From CAZYME01 sp964648115 (GTDB lineage Bacteria > Pseudomonadota > Gammaproteobacteria > Legionellales > Legionellaceae): a stretch of DNA of 6,361 bases. Shown here in pieces: positions 6,349 through 6,361 of the stretch. The stretch spans positions 1-6,361 of the forward strand of contig CAZYME010000051.1 of assembly GCA_964648115.1 (NCBI GenBank), read 5' to 3'. The notes beneath the pieces are model-generated. The model was given only the letters and a program-made list of their open reading frames with translations. It did no database searches and had not been told where the DNA came from. Position 1 is the first letter of the stretch, and each line of letters opens with the position of its first letter. The translations under genes and the position numbers were made by a program.

Positions 6349-6361
6349 CAGTTCCTTTTGC
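6345..6361 (+). CDS. Start of the next riboflavin-operon gene (partial, cut by window end)
   Basis: The ATG at 6345 overlaps the ribE stop as ATGA, and the five complete codons read MTVPF. A GAGG (6330-6333) lies upstream at a rather long spacing of about 11 nt, so coupling to ribE is likely. From operon order in related bacteria (ribD-ribE-ribBA-ribH) the expected product is the bifunctional DHBP synthase/GTP cyclohydrolase II RibBA, but five residues cannot prove this; lumazine synthase is the alternative. Confidence 0.5.

Overview
The window looks like an ordinary chromosomal segment from an AT-rich gammaproteobacterium. The PilS/PilR pair, a BepA-type periplasmic protease and a ribD-ribE operon together fit that class, and the base composition and protein style suggest a Legionellales-like lineage. 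That lineage assignment is an inference from gene content; no marker gene is present to settle it.

Layout from left to right. Positions 1-60 hold a perfect 20-bp inverted repeat around a 20-nt spacer. A two-component system follows on the + strand: a membrane histidine kinase (pilS-like, to 1742) and a sigma54-dependent response regulator (pilR-like, 1739-3064), overlapping by ATGA. The gap 3065-3222 separates two convergent genes. It contains a pair of related palindromic elements in inverted orientation, one of which also resembles an intrinsic terminator for the minus-strand gene. A secreted M48 metalloprotease with C-terminal TPR-like repeats (bepA-like) occupies 4614-3223 on the minus strand. 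A 61-bp divergent intergenic region then leads into the riboflavin operon: ribD (4676-5761), ribE (5746-6348), and the first codons of a further gene starting at 6345 and cut by the window end.

How the genes work together. PilS and PilR should form one phosphorelay that senses a membrane signal and switches on sigma54 promoters, classically the type IV pilin gene. The protease should act in the periplasm on outer-membrane protein assembly. RibD carries out the deaminase and reductase steps of riboflavin synthesis and RibE makes riboflavin from lumazine; tight overlaps suggest translational coupling along the operon. I see no link between the three modules beyond adjacency.

Most worth a second look: (i) a run of ten G within codons 17-20 of ribE, where loss or gain of one G ends the protein within a few codons; (ii) the palindromic repeat pair at 3131-3204, whose 11-nt core also covers the start codon of the protease gene 1.4 kb away; (iii) the perfect inverted repeat at the left edge. 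No complete mobile element, CRISPR array, rRNA or tRNA gene was recognised, and no clearly new multi-gene system is visible.
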